Under the pieces are notes generated by a model. It made no database searches. It saw only the letters and a list, made by a program, of their open reading frames with translations, and had not been told where the DNA came from. A program made the position numbers and the translations under genes. From JAHDHW01 sp965277415 (GTDB taxonomy: Bacteria > Bacteroidota > Bacteroidia > Chitinophagales > Saprospiraceae), in the NCBI GenBank assembly GCA_965277415.1, contig CBDICS010000065.1, forward strand, positions 1 to 64,000: a stretch of DNA of 64,000 nt. Reading direction: 5' to 3'. Positions within the stretch are counted from its first letter, which is position 1, and each line of letters begins with the position of its first letter. This document shows positions 46,455 to 56,418 of the stretch, in pieces.

Positions 46455-48932
46455 ATGAAAAAATTGATTAAGTCTTTATTGTCGATTGGAATAAAAGAAC
46501 ACACCTCGACTTTGAAAAGGTTGGGTAAGGTATTTTTTAATTTCGATTGCTTAATCGCCCTTATATCTTCTATCATCAGCTGTTGTATTTATTGGGCTTT
46601 ACAATTGTCAATATTTTATATATTACTTTCTCTTATTTTATTGATCCCATACTCTGTTTCATTATGGCTTCATAAAAAAGACCAATATAAGAAAGCCACA
46701 CATGTCTCTTTATTCTCTACTTATATTGGCATCCTCGTCATTACAATATTATCACAGTCTCTTTTCTTACCACTTTTATTGATCCCTTTTGGTATCTCTT
46801 TCTTTATCTATTTGACTCATGGAGAAAAAGAAACTAGCATATACTTTTCACTCTTTATGGTTTCTGGTATTGTTCTTTTTCTTGTTTTATACTATATGAT
46901 ACCTCATAATGAATCTAAAGATATGAGTATAGTAAACTTTATTACTATCTCTTCTTTTTCTAGTTTATTCTTATACAAAACATTGGCATTAATATATATA
47001 TACAAAAACACCATAAAGATAAATAAAGAGAAAGAAGAGGCATTAAAGCTAAACGAGCATCAATATCGAACTCAGTTTGAAAAGACTCAATTAGGTATCG
47101 TAGTTTTCGATAATAAAATGTCTCTTAATGATGTAAACCCATCCTTCTGTAATATGATAGGATATACAAAAGAAGAATTGCTTAATGGAAAAATATTAGA
47201 ATCTTGTCTGGCAAAGACTCCAAAAATCATTGAAAAGATGCATTTGATGATGACTGGTGACCTCACTCAGTTTAAGACAGAAAAGGTCTTTACAAAAAAA
47301 GGTGGGTCGCCACTGATCACGAGTGCTTTTATAACAGGGATTTATGACCAGCATGGCAATTTCGTGAATACAAATTGTTCTTTTCTAGATGATACCGAAA
47401 AGGTTTTGACTGAAAAGGCATTGCAAAAAAATGAAACCGTCTACCGCGATATTTTTGAAAACATGCATGATGCTCTAATAATATTGGATGCAAATGCAAA
47501 TATTTTAGAATTTAATCCAGCAGCAAACAGATTATTTGAATGTGACAATTTAAAAGTCCTGAAAGTTAGTGACCTAATCCATCCTGATGACAGAGAGAAG
47601 TCGAATATATATTTTTATAAATTAAAAGAATACGGATTTTATACTGGATATGAAGGAAGGGTTATTATACCAAATGGAAAAGTCAAATATATTGAAGTTG
47701 ATTCTATCGCCATAAAAGATGAGTCTGGAAACCTCATTGGTTCAAGAGATATTGTCAAAGATATAACTGATCGAAAAATAGCCAATGATGCGCTTAAAGA
47801 TAGTGAAACCAGATATAGAACTTTATTCGAGAATGCTTTTGACGGGCTTATCATATATGATCTAGACACTCGTAAAAATATTAGTTGTAATTCTAAATTA
47901 CCGGAGCTCTTCAAGTTGAGTAAAGAAGAAATCATAGAAGATAATATGCTTCAATATCTCCCAAAAAATCAAGAAATTTTAACAAAAGATAAAGTTCAAT
48001 ATCAATGTGTAAATTATGATAGCGAGGGAAATCCTTTCAATACTGAGATAACATCAATAAGGCTTCCGGCGCCGAATAGAAATTTAGTTGTTTCTATTTT
48101 TAAAGATATTACGGAAAAAAAGAAACAAGATAAAATCATTCAGCATTCAGTGGAAGAACTGAATAAGAAAAACAAGGCGCTTCAAAAATATATTGAAAGC
48201 AATATGCAATTGAAAAATTTCGCATATATAGCTTCACATGATCTAAAAGCTCCGCTTCGTACTATAATCAGCTACGCTCAATTAATCTCTCGACGATCAA
48301 GCCACAAATTGGATAATACAGAATTGGAGTTTCTCAGTTTCATTATTGAGGCTACTAAAAACATGAGCAATCTTATAGAAGCATTATTGACTTATTCCAA
48401 AGTAGATACTCAGGCAAAATCCTTAGTTGAATTTAATGTTGAAACTTTACTTTATAGTATTGTTCAAGAACTTAAAACCGATCTAGAAGAAAACAATGTA
48501 CAAATCTACATTGGTAGTATGCCTTCCTTAATCATTGCTGATACGACTCGATTAAGACAACTTTTCCAAAATTTAATAGCTAATAGCATTAAGTTTAAAT
48601 CAAAAATCAAAAATCCAGTTATTAATATTAATTGCCTTGAATTAGATACACATTTTCAATTTTCTGTTCAGGATAATGGCATTGGCATCAAACCTAAGTT
48701 TCATGAAAAAGTATTTTCTCTCTTTACCAAATTGCACACTAGCCAAGAATATGATGGAACGGGCATAGGCTTAGCCCTCTGTCAAAAAATTGTTGATCAA
48801 CATGAAGGAAAGATATGGATAGAGTCAAGGTATGGAGAAGGCACTACTTTTTATTTTACAATCAGTAAACCCTCAAATTTGAAAGATAAATCAAGGACCT
48901 TGCAACAAGCTTCTTTAAATAAGGTAATGTAA
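46455..48932 (+). CDS. Membrane PAS-domain sensor histidine kinase (1)
   Basis: 825 residues. An N-terminal region of six helices (about 32-190, not a known sensor class), three PAS domains (about 200-315, 325-445, 450-565), a short coiled coil, HisKA with ASHDLKAPLRT (phospho-His) at about 598, and HATPase_c with N-box NLIANSIKFK, DNGIGI and GTGIGLALC. No receiver domain is attached and no response regulator is adjacent. It is a paralogue of the next gene, with the same layout minus one PAS. Confidence 0.92.
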   Translation: MKKLIKSLLSIGIKEHTSTLKRLGKVFFNFDCLIALISSIISCCIYWALQLSIFYILLSLILLIPYSVSLWLHKKDQYKKATHVSLFSTYIGILVITILSQSLFLPLLLIPFGISFFIYLTHGEKETSIYFSLFMVSGIVLFLVLYYMIPHNESKDMSIVNFITISSFSSLFLYKTLALIYIYKNTIKINKEKEEALKLNEHQYRTQFEKTQLGIVVFDNKMSLNDVNPSFCNMIGYTKEELLNGKILESCLAKTPKIIEKMHLMMTGDLTQFKTEKVFTKKGGSPLITSAFITGIYDQHGNFVNTNCSFLDDTEKVLTEKALQKNETVYRDIFENMHDALIILDANANILEFNPAANRLFECDNLKVLKVSDLIHPDDREKSNIYFYKLKEYGFYTGYEGRVIIPNGKVKYIEVDSIAIKDESGNLIGSRDIVKDITDRKIANDALKDSETRYRTLFENAFDGLIIYDLDTRKNISCNSKLPELFKLSKEEIIEDNMLQYLPKNQEILTKDKVQYQCVNYDSEGNPFNTEITSIRLPAPNRNLVVSIFKDITEKKKQDKIIQHSVEELNKKNKALQKYIESNMQLKNFAYIASHDLKAPLRTIISYAQLISRRSSHKLDNTELEFLSFIIEATKNMSNLIEALLTYSKVDTQAKSLVEFNVETLLYSIVQELKTDLEENNVQIYIGSMPSLIIADTTRLRQLFQNLIANSIKFKSKIKNPVININCLELDTHFQFSVQDNGIGIKPKFHEKVFSLFTKLHTSQEYDGTGIGLALCQKIVDQHEGKIWIESRYGEGTTFYFTISKPSNLKDKSRTLQQASLNKVM

Positions 48933-49010
48933 TCGTCTAGATCTGTATTTTTTTTGCAACTAATCTATTACTTTTTCGTAGAGATGCTATCTCGGTTCTA
49001 AAATTTCACT

Positions 49011-51107
49011 ATGAATTATATATTTAAGCTTTTAAATCAGAAATATAATTTAGATGGCACTAACTATAGTAACTTAGGACAGAATATTTTGCAATCCCAA
49101 TGTTTTATTGGAGTTATTATTTGTGTTTTATTATCATTCAGTTTTTATTTTTTTGGAGGCTCTTTTCAAAAATTCTTTTTTTTTCCACTTTCTTTTGTAG
49201 TGGTACTCTCTATTATTTTAACTCTTAGCAATTCAGTATATTTTCAGTTAAAGATATATCTACTACTCTATAGCGCTTTTATTTGTGTTTTAAGCCTTGG
49301 CCTTTTAACACATTCTCCAATCATCCCACTTATTTTAATTCCTTTATCCTTTTCATTTTTTGTTTATTTAAATCCGCGCTATCGTGTTGCAAGTAAACAT
49401 TTTTCTGTTTTTATATTATCAGGAGGGTTTCTGGGACTTTATAATTATCTGTTGTTTCCCGAAATTCAAAATCTTTACCTCAATATATTTCTCGGTGTAA
49501 TAGTTATACTGCTTAGTGCCTATAACATACTCTTGTTCGTATTTCTAGCTACGAAAACAATAGACCTATATAAGGAAAAAGAAATGCAATTCAATAGAGC
49601 ACAAGAAATTGCAGATTTAGGAAGCTTTGAATATAATGTACAATCTAATCAGTTAGTTTGGTCAGATAAACTGTATCGAATTTATGGTCATGAGCCTAAT
49701 GGTTTTCAAGCTAGTTTTGAATCCTTTCTAGGACAGATGCATGGTGAAGACAGAAAAACATTTCTTGCAATTTTAGATAAAAAAATGAAAACTGGAGGTT
49801 CTTTTAAAGTTCGAGAAAGGATCATCAGACCAAATGGGGAAGAGCGGATTTTGACAACTGTTGGTAGCGTTGAATTGGATAATAAGGGAGTCCCTATGAA
49901 AGTAGCAGGTATATGTAGAGATATTACCGAAAGTGAGATTACTGATATTGCTTTAAAACAAAGTGAAAGTCGCTATCAAGCTTTATTTGAAAATACTTTT
50001 GATGGAATTTTGATCTTCGATATTGACCAAAAAACCAATATTGATTGTAATGAAAAGCTTTGTTCCTACTTTGGCCTATCAAGGGCATCTATTCTGGAAT
50101 CTCCATCTTTCGAATTCTTACTGAAGAATAATACTCAAACTCAAGATATTCAAGATACTTTCCAGCATTTAAACAAGATATTAGAGACAGAAGATTCTGT
50201 GGAAATAGAATGCGAACATCTTCATAAAGGTGGCATTCCTTTCTCATCCGAAATTACTATTCTAAAACTCCCATCACCCAACAAGAATCTAGGTGTTCTC
50301 ATTCTAAAAGATGTTACTGAACAAGTAAAATGGAAACGAGATCTTATTAAAAAGAATGAAGAATTAAAAAAATATATAGAATCAAATCTCCAGTTGGAAA
50401 GTTTTGCTTACGTAGCTTCTCATGACTTAAAAGCTCCTTTAAGAACGATTATTAGTTTTTCTCAATTATTGAAACGAAATACAGGAAAGAATTTAGCTAA
50501 ACCAGAAAGAGAATACCTTGACTTTATTATAAACGCTACACATAATCTAAATGATTTGGTAGAAGCACTCCTACAGTTTTCTACCATTGGTTCTAAAGAA
50601 AAACAAATCCAGCCTTTTGACATTAAGGTGCTCTTACAGACAGTAATTCAAGAATTAAAAATTGATATTGATAATAACGATACTCAGGTTATTATTAAAC
50701 AATTACCTAAAATAATCACTGGAGATATAACCCGAATACGGCAATTATTTCAAAATCTGATTTCTAATAGTATAAAATTTAGAAATAAAGATGCTCAATC
50801 TTATATTATCATTGATTGCAAAGAGGAAGCTGAACATTTTTTATTCTCCGTATCAGATAATGGAATTGGAATAAAATCAGTTTACTTGCAAAAAATATTT
50901 GTAATGTTTAGAAAACTACATACCAGCGATCAATATGAAGGTACTGGTATGGGTTTAGCTATTTGCAAAAGAATAGTTGACCAGCATAATGGCCAAATTT
51001 GGGCGGAATCCAACTATGGAAAAGGCACTACCTTTTTCTTTAGCATTCAAAAAGAGTATTATACCCCATCAAAAGTTCGAAAAGAAATTCAGATAGCATC
51101 TAATTAG
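49011..51107 (+). CDS. Membrane PAS-domain sensor histidine kinase (2)
   Basis: 698 residues. Six N-terminal helices (about 33-190), two PAS domains (about 195-305 and 318-435), HisKA with ASHDLKAPLRT at about 468, and HATPase_c with NLISNSIKFR, DNGIGI and GTGMGLAICKR. Kinase core and linker (KKYIESNLQLESFAYVASHDLKAPLRTIIS) are very close to those of the upstream gene, so the pair arose by tandem duplication with loss or gain of one PAS. The gap between them is 78 bp. Confidence 0.92.
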   Translation: MNYIFKLLNQKYNLDGTNYSNLGQNILQSQCFIGVIICVLLSFSFYFFGGSFQKFFFFPLSFVVVLSIILTLSNSVYFQLKIYLLLYSAFICVLSLGLLTHSPIIPLILIPLSFSFFVYLNPRYRVASKHFSVFILSGGFLGLYNYLLFPEIQNLYLNIFLGVIVILLSAYNILLFVFLATKTIDLYKEKEMQFNRAQEIADLGSFEYNVQSNQLVWSDKLYRIYGHEPNGFQASFESFLGQMHGEDRKTFLAILDKKMKTGGSFKVRERIIRPNGEERILTTVGSVELDNKGVPMKVAGICRDITESEITDIALKQSESRYQALFENTFDGILIFDIDQKTNIDCNEKLCSYFGLSRASILESPSFEFLLKNNTQTQDIQDTFQHLNKILETEDSVEIECEHLHKGGIPFSSEITILKLPSPNKNLGVLILKDVTEQVKWKRDLIKKNEELKKYIESNLQLESFAYVASHDLKAPLRTIISFSQLLKRNTGKNLAKPEREYLDFIINATHNLNDLVEALLQFSTIGSKEKQIQPFDIKVLLQTVIQELKIDIDNNDTQVIIKQLPKIITGDITRIRQLFQNLISNSIKFRNKDAQSYIIIDCKEEAEHFLFSVSDNGIGIKSVYLQKIFVMFRKLHTSDQYEGTGMGLAICKRIVDQHNGQIWAESNYGKGTTFFFSIQKEYYTPSKVRKEIQIASN

Positions 51108-51118
51108 GTATAGACTAG

Positions 51119-51291
51119 CATGGCGATTGCAAGAACGGTATTTTAAACTGGTGTTGTAGTGATCAGTCCTATGGACTGTGTGATTTGGTGATCGCTTCGC
51201 TTGTGAGGGACTACTTTGGGCAGACTTCAAAAATTTTGATCACTTATTTTTACTCAATTCATTTTTAATAGATAAGCTTGCGATTGCCATG
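51119..51291 (+). repeat. Dispersed GATCAGTCC element, copy B (complete, 173 bp)
   Basis: Ends CATGGCGATTGCAAG and CTTGCGATTGCCATG are inverted repeats with two mismatches. The inside has TGATCAGTCCTATGGAC, GGTGATCGCTTCGCTTGTGA and TTTTTACTCAATTC. It lies between the second kinase and the sulfatase gene and has no coding capacity, like a miniature transposable element. Confidence 0.9.
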
Positions 51292-51372
51292 TAGAAAAGG
51301 TTTTTTGAAGGCATCATTTTTTTTTGTTTCTTTATGAGAGTTTGACTTAAAATTTCGATCAAAGAAACCAAA

Positions 51373-52899
51373 ATGAAGTATTCTTTTTTTGTTTTTGCTT
51401 TATTGATATTCCTTTTTTCTTGTGAACAAGAAAAAATTTCTCCTCCAAATATCATTTTTATCCTTGCTGATGATCTCGGCTATAATGAACTCGGTTGTTA
51501 CGGACAAACTAAAATCGAAACGCCAAATATAGATGCGCTTGCAAAATCTGGTATGCGCCTTACACAACATTATTCCGGATCACCTGTCTGTGCCCCATCT
51601 CGTTGTGTCTTACTCACTGGCAAACATACCGGACATGCTTATGTCAGAGGCAATGATGAATGGGCATCACGTGGAGAAGTTTGGAATTTTGAAAAAGCCG
51701 TGCTTGATCCTAATCTTGAAGGGCAAAGACCTCTACCTGCTGATCAAACTACAATTGCCCAATTTTTAAAAACTAAAAATTACGCCACAGGTATGGTTGG
51801 AAAATGGGGACTAGGCGCTCCTCTTACTGATGCCACTCCTAATAAGCGAGGCTTTGATTTTTTTTATGGTTATAACTGCCAACGACAAGCTCATACTTAT
51901 TATCCGAAACACCTTTGGAAAAATGAAGGAAAAATTTGGTTGGACAATGAAATACTTGCTCCAGGTACTCCATTGAAAAACATTGCTGATTCCCTGGATA
52001 GAAATGCTTATCAGGCTTATACTCAAAAGGACTATGCACCAACACTTATGCATCAAGAAGCGCTTAACTTTATCAAACAAAATAAATCAAATCCTTTCTT
52101 TCTATTTTATGCCTCCCCTATACCTCACCTACCCTTGCAGGCTCCAAAACGATGGGTAGATTATTATGAAAAGAAATTTGGCGCTGAGCATCCTTATTCA
52201 GGTGGCAAAGGATATTTTCCTACTTATAGCCCACGAGCAACTTATGCGGCTATGGTTTCCTATCTTGACGAACAAGTGGGTGAACTTGTTGATCAACTCA
52301 AAGCCGATGGACTTTATGAAAATACACTTATTGTTTTCACAAGTGATAATGGTCCAACCTATGATGTAGGAGGGGCAGATTCTCCTTTTTTTGATAGTGC
52401 AAAGCCATTTCGATCTGATCGAGGCTGGGGAAAAGGTTATACACATGAAGGTGGGATAAGAGTGCCAACTATAGTAAATTGGCCAGCTAAGGTTGAAGCA
52501 GAAAGTAGTTCTGATCATATTTCCGCATTTTGGGATTGGTTGCCTACTTTTTGTGAAATTGCAGAAATTGAGCAAGATCTACCAAGCGATGGCATTAGCT
52601 TATTACCGACCTTATATGGAACCCCGCAAAAAAAACATGATTTTCTATATTGGGAGTTTCCCGCTTATCGAGGTCAACAAGCCGTGAGAATGAACCAATG
52701 GAAAGCAATAAGACAAAATATGATAGATGGTAATCTGGAAATTGACTTATTCAATCTAGAAACCGATATCGCTTGCCAAAACAATGTTGCCTTAGCGCAT
52801 CCTGATATCATAGCTAAGATAGAAGCTATCATGGCATCCGAACATCAGCCATCAACTGTAAAACGATTTCAAATACCTATTCTTGATCAGATCAAGTAA
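51373..52899 (+). CDS. Sulfatase (arylsulfatase-type lipoprotein)
   Basis: 508 residues. Lipoprotein signal with Cys17 (FLFSC). Metal site DD at 33-34 (ADDLG), and the formylglycine motif CAPSR with Cys73 (SPVCAPSRCVLLTG). The later segments VGKWGLG, FFLFYASPIPHLPLQAP and FTSDNGPT complete the family; the C-terminal region (about 400-500) is the usual smaller subdomain. It hydrolyses sulfate esters, probably of polysaccharides, outside the inner membrane. No polysaccharide-utilization genes are next to it, and the maturation enzyme is not in the window. Confidence 0.95.
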   Translation: MKYSFFVFALLIFLFSCEQEKISPPNIIFILADDLGYNELGCYGQTKIETPNIDALAKSGMRLTQHYSGSPVCAPSRCVLLTGKHTGHAYVRGNDEWASRGEVWNFEKAVLDPNLEGQRPLPADQTTIAQFLKTKNYATGMVGKWGLGAPLTDATPNKRGFDFFYGYNCQRQAHTYYPKHLWKNEGKIWLDNEILAPGTPLKNIADSLDRNAYQAYTQKDYAPTLMHQEALNFIKQNKSNPFFLFYASPIPHLPLQAPKRWVDYYEKKFGAEHPYSGGKGYFPTYSPRATYAAMVSYLDEQVGELVDQLKADGLYENTLIVFTSDNGPTYDVGGADSPFFDSAKPFRSDRGWGKGYTHEGGIRVPTIVNWPAKVEAESSSDHISAFWDWLPTFCEIAEIEQDLPSDGISLLPTLYGTPQKKHDFLYWEFPAYRGQQAVRMNQWKAIRQNMIDGNLEIDLFNLETDIACQNNVALAHPDIIAKIEAIMASEHQPSTVKRFQIPILDQIK

Positions 52900-52916
52900 A
52901 GGAATAAAATAAAAAA

Positions 52917-53714
52917 ATGACTGCAATTAAAGGTAAAGTTGTCTGGATTACTGGAGCTTCTTCTGGTATTGGAGAAGCCCTGTCCAAGGAATGTGCAAAA
53001 CAAGGTGCTAAATTAATCCTCTCCGCGAGAAGGGAACAAGAACTTAAAAGGGTACAAGCTGAATGTGGTTTAGATGATCAAACAGCATTGGTACTTCCGC
53101 TAGATCTAGCGAGACATGAGGAGATGGATTCAAAAGTCCAGCAAGCCTTAGATCATTTTGGACAAGTGGATATATTGATTAATAATGGAGGGATCAGTCA
53201 GCGATCCTTAGCTATAGAGACTGATTTTTCGGTTTATAAAAAACTGATTGAGGTCGATTATTTAGGAACAGTTGCATTATCCAAAGCACTACTTCCGCAT
53301 TTTATCGAGCGAAAATCTGGACATTTTGCAGCAATAACCAGCCTCATGGGGAAATTTGCTTCCCCTCTTCGATCTGGTTATTGTGGTGCCAAACATGCCG
53401 TTCATGGTTTTTTTGATGCATTAAGAATGGAGCATCATGATGATAATATTAAAGTAACACTAATCTGCCCCGGATTCATCAGAACGAATATATCTATAAA
53501 TGCACTAACAAAAGATGGTTCCAAACAAGAGACTATGGATACTAAAACAAATGCAGGTATGGCTCCTGAAAAGTGTGCTCGAAAAATTATTTCGGGTATC
53601 AAACGAAATAAGATGGAAATGGCAATTGGAGGTTTTGAAACTTTTGCAATTTATATCAAGCGGTTCTTTCCAAGGCTTATCCATACAATTGCTCGAAAAG
53701 CGGCTGTGACTTAA
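52917..53714 (+). CDS. SDR-family oxidoreductase
   Basis: 265 residues. NAD(P)-binding TGASSGIG (12-19), NNGG (89-92), and the catalytic set S142, Y155 and K159 (YCGAK) of classical SDRs. The sequence around PGFIRTNIS and the basic C-terminus resemble the DHRS7/short-chain dehydrogenase group. Substrate unknown. It starts 17 bp after the sulfatase, so they could be co-transcribed. Confidence 0.92.
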   Translation: MTAIKGKVVWITGASSGIGEALSKECAKQGAKLILSARREQELKRVQAECGLDDQTALVLPLDLARHEEMDSKVQQALDHFGQVDILINNGGISQRSLAIETDFSVYKKLIEVDYLGTVALSKALLPHFIERKSGHFAAITSLMGKFASPLRSGYCGAKHAVHGFFDALRMEHHDDNIKVTLICPGFIRTNISINALTKDGSKQETMDTKTNAGMAPEKCARKIISGIKRNKMEMAIGGFETFAIYIKRFFPRLIHTIARKAAVT

Positions 53715-53744
53715 TTTACACTGTACTAAACCTCCTATAAAAAC

Positions 53745-53775
53745 AAAAGTCTCGAAGTAAAACTTCAAGACTTTT
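53745..53775. terminator. Bidirectional intrinsic terminator
   Basis: AAAAGTCTCGAAGT and ACTTCAAGACTTTT form a stem with one mismatch around AAA. It serves the SDR gene on the plus strand and iscA on the minus strand. Confidence 0.85.
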
Positions 53776-53805
53776 AGCATATACTATAATTACTTTTTTA
53801 CAAAA

Positions 53806-54132
53806 CTATACGGCAAAACTTTCTCCACAACCACATTCTCTCGACGCATTAGGATTATTAAAGAAAAATCCTTTGCCGTCTAAACCACCTGTAAATTCAA
53901 GTGTTGAGTTACAAAGATACAAAAAGCTTTTTAAATCTGTTACAACCTTAATACCATTATCTTCAAAGATCTGGTCATTAGGCTGGCTTTCATCATCAAA
54001 ATCCATTTTGTATGACAAGCCTGAACAACCACCACTAGTCACGCTTACTCGAACGAAATACGCTTCTGATAGCTTTCCTGTTGATTTGATCTCATTGATC
54101 TGTTCTTTTGCACTATCTGCAACAAATAACAT
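53806..54132 (-). CDS. iscA: Iron-sulfur cluster assembly protein IscA/ErpA-type
   Basis: 108 residues. A-type carrier with the three conserved cysteines: C36 (GGCSG) and C100/C102 (ECGCG) near the end. It passes Fe-S clusters to target proteins. Third gene of iscS-iscU-iscA on the minus strand, 20 bp after iscU. Confidence 0.92.
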   Translation of the reverse strand: MLFVADSAKEQINEIKSTGKLSEAYFVRVSVTSGGCSGLSYKMDFDDESQPNDQIFEDNGIKVVTDLKSFLYLCNSTLEFTGGLDGKGFFFNNPNASRECGCGESFAV

Positions 54133-54152
54133 AAATACTTATTTTGGTTCTT

Positions 54153-54572
54153 TTAATGACCTGAATTTTGAGTTTCAGGAGAAACCTCCAATCCATTCTT
54201 TTCCTGATAATCTTTAATCGCAGCTTTAATCGCATCTTCTGCCAGTACAGAACAGTGGATTTTCACTGGAGGCAAAGCTAATTCTTCTACAATTTCCATA
54301 TTATCAATGGACAATGCTTCATTAATTGATTTTCCTTTCAACCATTCTGTAGCCAATGAGGAAGAAGCTATTGCAGAACCACAGCCAAATGTTTTAAATT
54401 TAGCATCTTTGATCATTCCACTTGCATCATCTACTTCGATTTGAAGCCTCATCACATCTCCACATTCAGGAGCCCCGACTAAACCAGTTCCTACATTTTT
54501 TTCACTTTTGTTAAGTGTCCCAACATTTCTTGGGTTTTTAAAATGATCCAATAATTTTTCTGAATAAGCCAT
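54153..54572 (-). CDS. iscU: Iron-sulfur scaffold protein IscU
   Basis: 139 residues. Cluster ligands C37 and D39 (APECGD), C64 (FGCGS) and C107 (KIHCS) are present. The chaperone contact LPPVK occurs as LPPVKIHC (100-107). It is a scaffold that builds clusters with sulfur from IscS. It starts 24 bp after iscS; no hscA, hscB, fdx or iscR gene is present in this window. Confidence 0.96.
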   Translation of the reverse strand: MAYSEKLLDHFKNPRNVGTLNKSEKNVGTGLVGAPECGDVMRLQIEVDDASGMIKDAKFKTFGCGSAIASSSLATEWLKGKSINEALSIDNMEIVEELALPPVKIHCSVLAEDAIKAAIKDYQEKNGLEVSPETQNSGH

Positions 54573-54596
54573 ATTATATTATTTATTTAAGGATTG

Positions 54597-55820
54597 TTAA
54601 TGTTCACTCCATTCTATAGCATCAATATCAACGCCTTCTTTATACATCTCCCATATTGGGCTCAAATCCCTCATATGATTGACACCTCCCGCTAATGCTT
54701 CTATTGTATAATCTATATCTTCTTCTTTTGTAAACCTTCCAAGACTAAACCGAATAGAAGAATGCGCCAAGTCATCTCCTAAGCCTAGTGCAACTAAAAC
54801 GTAAGAAGGTTCTAATGAAGCAGATGTACAAGCTGAACCAGAAGAGACTGCGATTTCCTGATTAAAAGTCATCATCAAACCTTCTCCTTCTACATGCTTA
54901 AATGAAATATTAGTTACATGAGGCATCCTATTCTCAATGCTACCATTGATATATACTTCTTCTAGTTTTTCTTTAAAAGCAGTTTCCAGTTTATCTCTTA
55001 ATTTAGACAAACGCTCTGCGTCCTGTGCCATTTCTTTTTTAGCAAGTTCAGCCGCTTTACCAAATCCAACGATACCCGGTACATTTAGTGTTCCTGAACG
55101 CATACCACGCTCATGTCCTCCACCATCCATCTGCGCTGTTACTTTTACACGAGGCTTTTTGCGATTTACAAATAGTGCACCGACACCTTTAGGGCCATAC
55201 ATTTTATGAGAAGTAAAAGCCATCAGATGAACACCTGTTGCTTTTGGGTCAACTGGAATTTTCCCAACTGCTTGTGTCGCATCGCTAAAGAATAAAACGC
55301 CATGTTTTTCACAAATCTCACCAATTTGTTTCATTGGCTGGATCACTCCAGTTTCATTATTAGCCCACATTAAGGAAACCAATATTGTCTTATCAGTAAT
55401 TGCTGCTTCTAATTCTTCCAGGTTAATCAAGCCCTCACTATCTACATCAAGATAGGTAACCAGGCCACCCATTTTTTCAATTTTCTGGCAAGCATCAAGA
55501 ACTGCTTTATGCTCTGTCTTTGCTGTAATTATATGATTGCCCTTCCGAGCATACATTTCAAACACTCCTTTCAAAGCAAGATTATCTGCTTCAGTAGCTC
55601 CTGAGGTAAATATAATTTCTTTAGAATCTACATTTATCAAATCAGCTATCTGATCTCTAGCATAGTCAACAGCTTCTTCTGCTGCCCAGCCAAAAGGATG
55701 GTTTCTACTAGCTGCATTCCCAGGATGTTCATAAAAATAAGGTATCATTGTCTCTACAACCCGAGGATCACATGGAGTGGTTGCGTTATTATCAAGGTAT
55801 ATCAATCGCTTATTGCTCAT
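54597..55820 (-). CDS. iscS: Cysteine desulfurase IscS
   Basis: 407 residues. PLP-lysine K206 (TSHKMYGPKG) and active-site loop cysteine C331 (SSGSACTSASLEPSY). It makes persulfide from cysteine for the cluster scaffold. First gene of the operon; the promoter is on the minus strand at about 55864-55871. Confidence 0.97.
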   Translation of the reverse strand: MSNKRLIYLDNNATTPCDPRVVETMIPYFYEHPGNAASRNHPFGWAAEEAVDYARDQIADLINVDSKEIIFTSGATEADNLALKGVFEMYARKGNHIITAKTEHKAVLDACQKIEKMGGLVTYLDVDSEGLINLEELEAAITDKTILVSLMWANNETGVIQPMKQIGEICEKHGVLFFSDATQAVGKIPVDPKATGVHLMAFTSHKMYGPKGVGALFVNRKKPRVKVTAQMDGGGHERGMRSGTLNVPGIVGFGKAAELAKKEMAQDAERLSKLRDKLETAFKEKLEEVYINGSIENRMPHVTNISFKHVEGEGLMMTFNQEIAVSSGSACTSASLEPSYVLVALGLGDDLAHSSIRFSLGRFTKEEDIDYTIEALAGGVNHMRDLSPIWEMYKEGVDIDAIEWSEH

Positions 55821-55863
55821 TATTGTTATTTAGATTTAGTCTAAAGAAAGAGTAAATATAGTG

Positions 55864-55871
55864 CAAATATA
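55864..55871 (-). promoter_or_regulatory. Possible -7 box of the isc operon
   Basis: On the minus strand it reads TATATTTG, fitting TAnnTTTG, 43 bp before the iscS start. No good TTTG -33 box is seen at 19-21 bp. The remainder of 55872-56073 shows no gene. Confidence 0.45.
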
Positions 55872-56073
55872 ACAGTTTTCTTCAAAAAATGTTCTTCAAA
55901 AATATAAGTTTAGAAATACTCCAACATTAGTTGCTCTGAATGTTGAAAAAAATAGCGTGTAATTTAAAATCTAATCCTTATCAAAGCCCTTAAAAAATGC
56001 TATTTATCGGTCGTCATTAGACCATTTTATCTCAATGGCAAATCTATTTGACTTGGTTAAGAAGTTGTTCAAA

Positions 56074-56216
56074 CATGGCAATTTCAGAAACGATATTTTA
56101 AACTTGTGATATGGTGATCAGTCCTATGGACTGTGTGATTTGGTGATCGCTTCGCTTGTGTGGCCTTGCTTCTAGTATTATTATCGAAATTTGATATTTC
56201 AACTCCACTATATTCA
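56074..56216 (+). repeat. Dispersed GATCAGTCC element, copy C (right end lost)
   Basis: Left end CATGGCAATTTCAGAAACG, then TGATCAGTCCTATGGAC and TGGTGATCGCTTCGCTTGTG as in copy B. The right terminal repeat is replaced at about 56216 by an end of another inverted-repeat type (AGAGCCTGTTTAAA). Confidence 0.87.
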
Positions 56217-56295
56217 GAGCCTGTTTAAAAATAAGGCGCAAAATTCTAGATAACTTTTATAAAATTGGAGGTGGTTCCCTATTTAAACAAGCCCT
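56216..56295. repeat. Relic of the AGAGCCTGTTTAAA inverted-repeat type
   Basis: AGAGCCTGTTTAAA at the left and ATTTAAACAAGCCCT at the right are imperfect inverted ends, 80 bp in all. The left end matches the perfect end of the element at 38656. It abuts copy C, so one has inserted into the other. Confidence 0.65.
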
Positions 56296-56418
56296 ATTGA
56301 AAACAGAGCTATTTTTTGTATTAACTTTACAAACAATGCTAACTACAAAATATTATTTAGGATACAGTTTCTTTGTTGAAGTTGATCCGTAGTTCTGCCA
56401 AAACATTAAAATTTAGTG

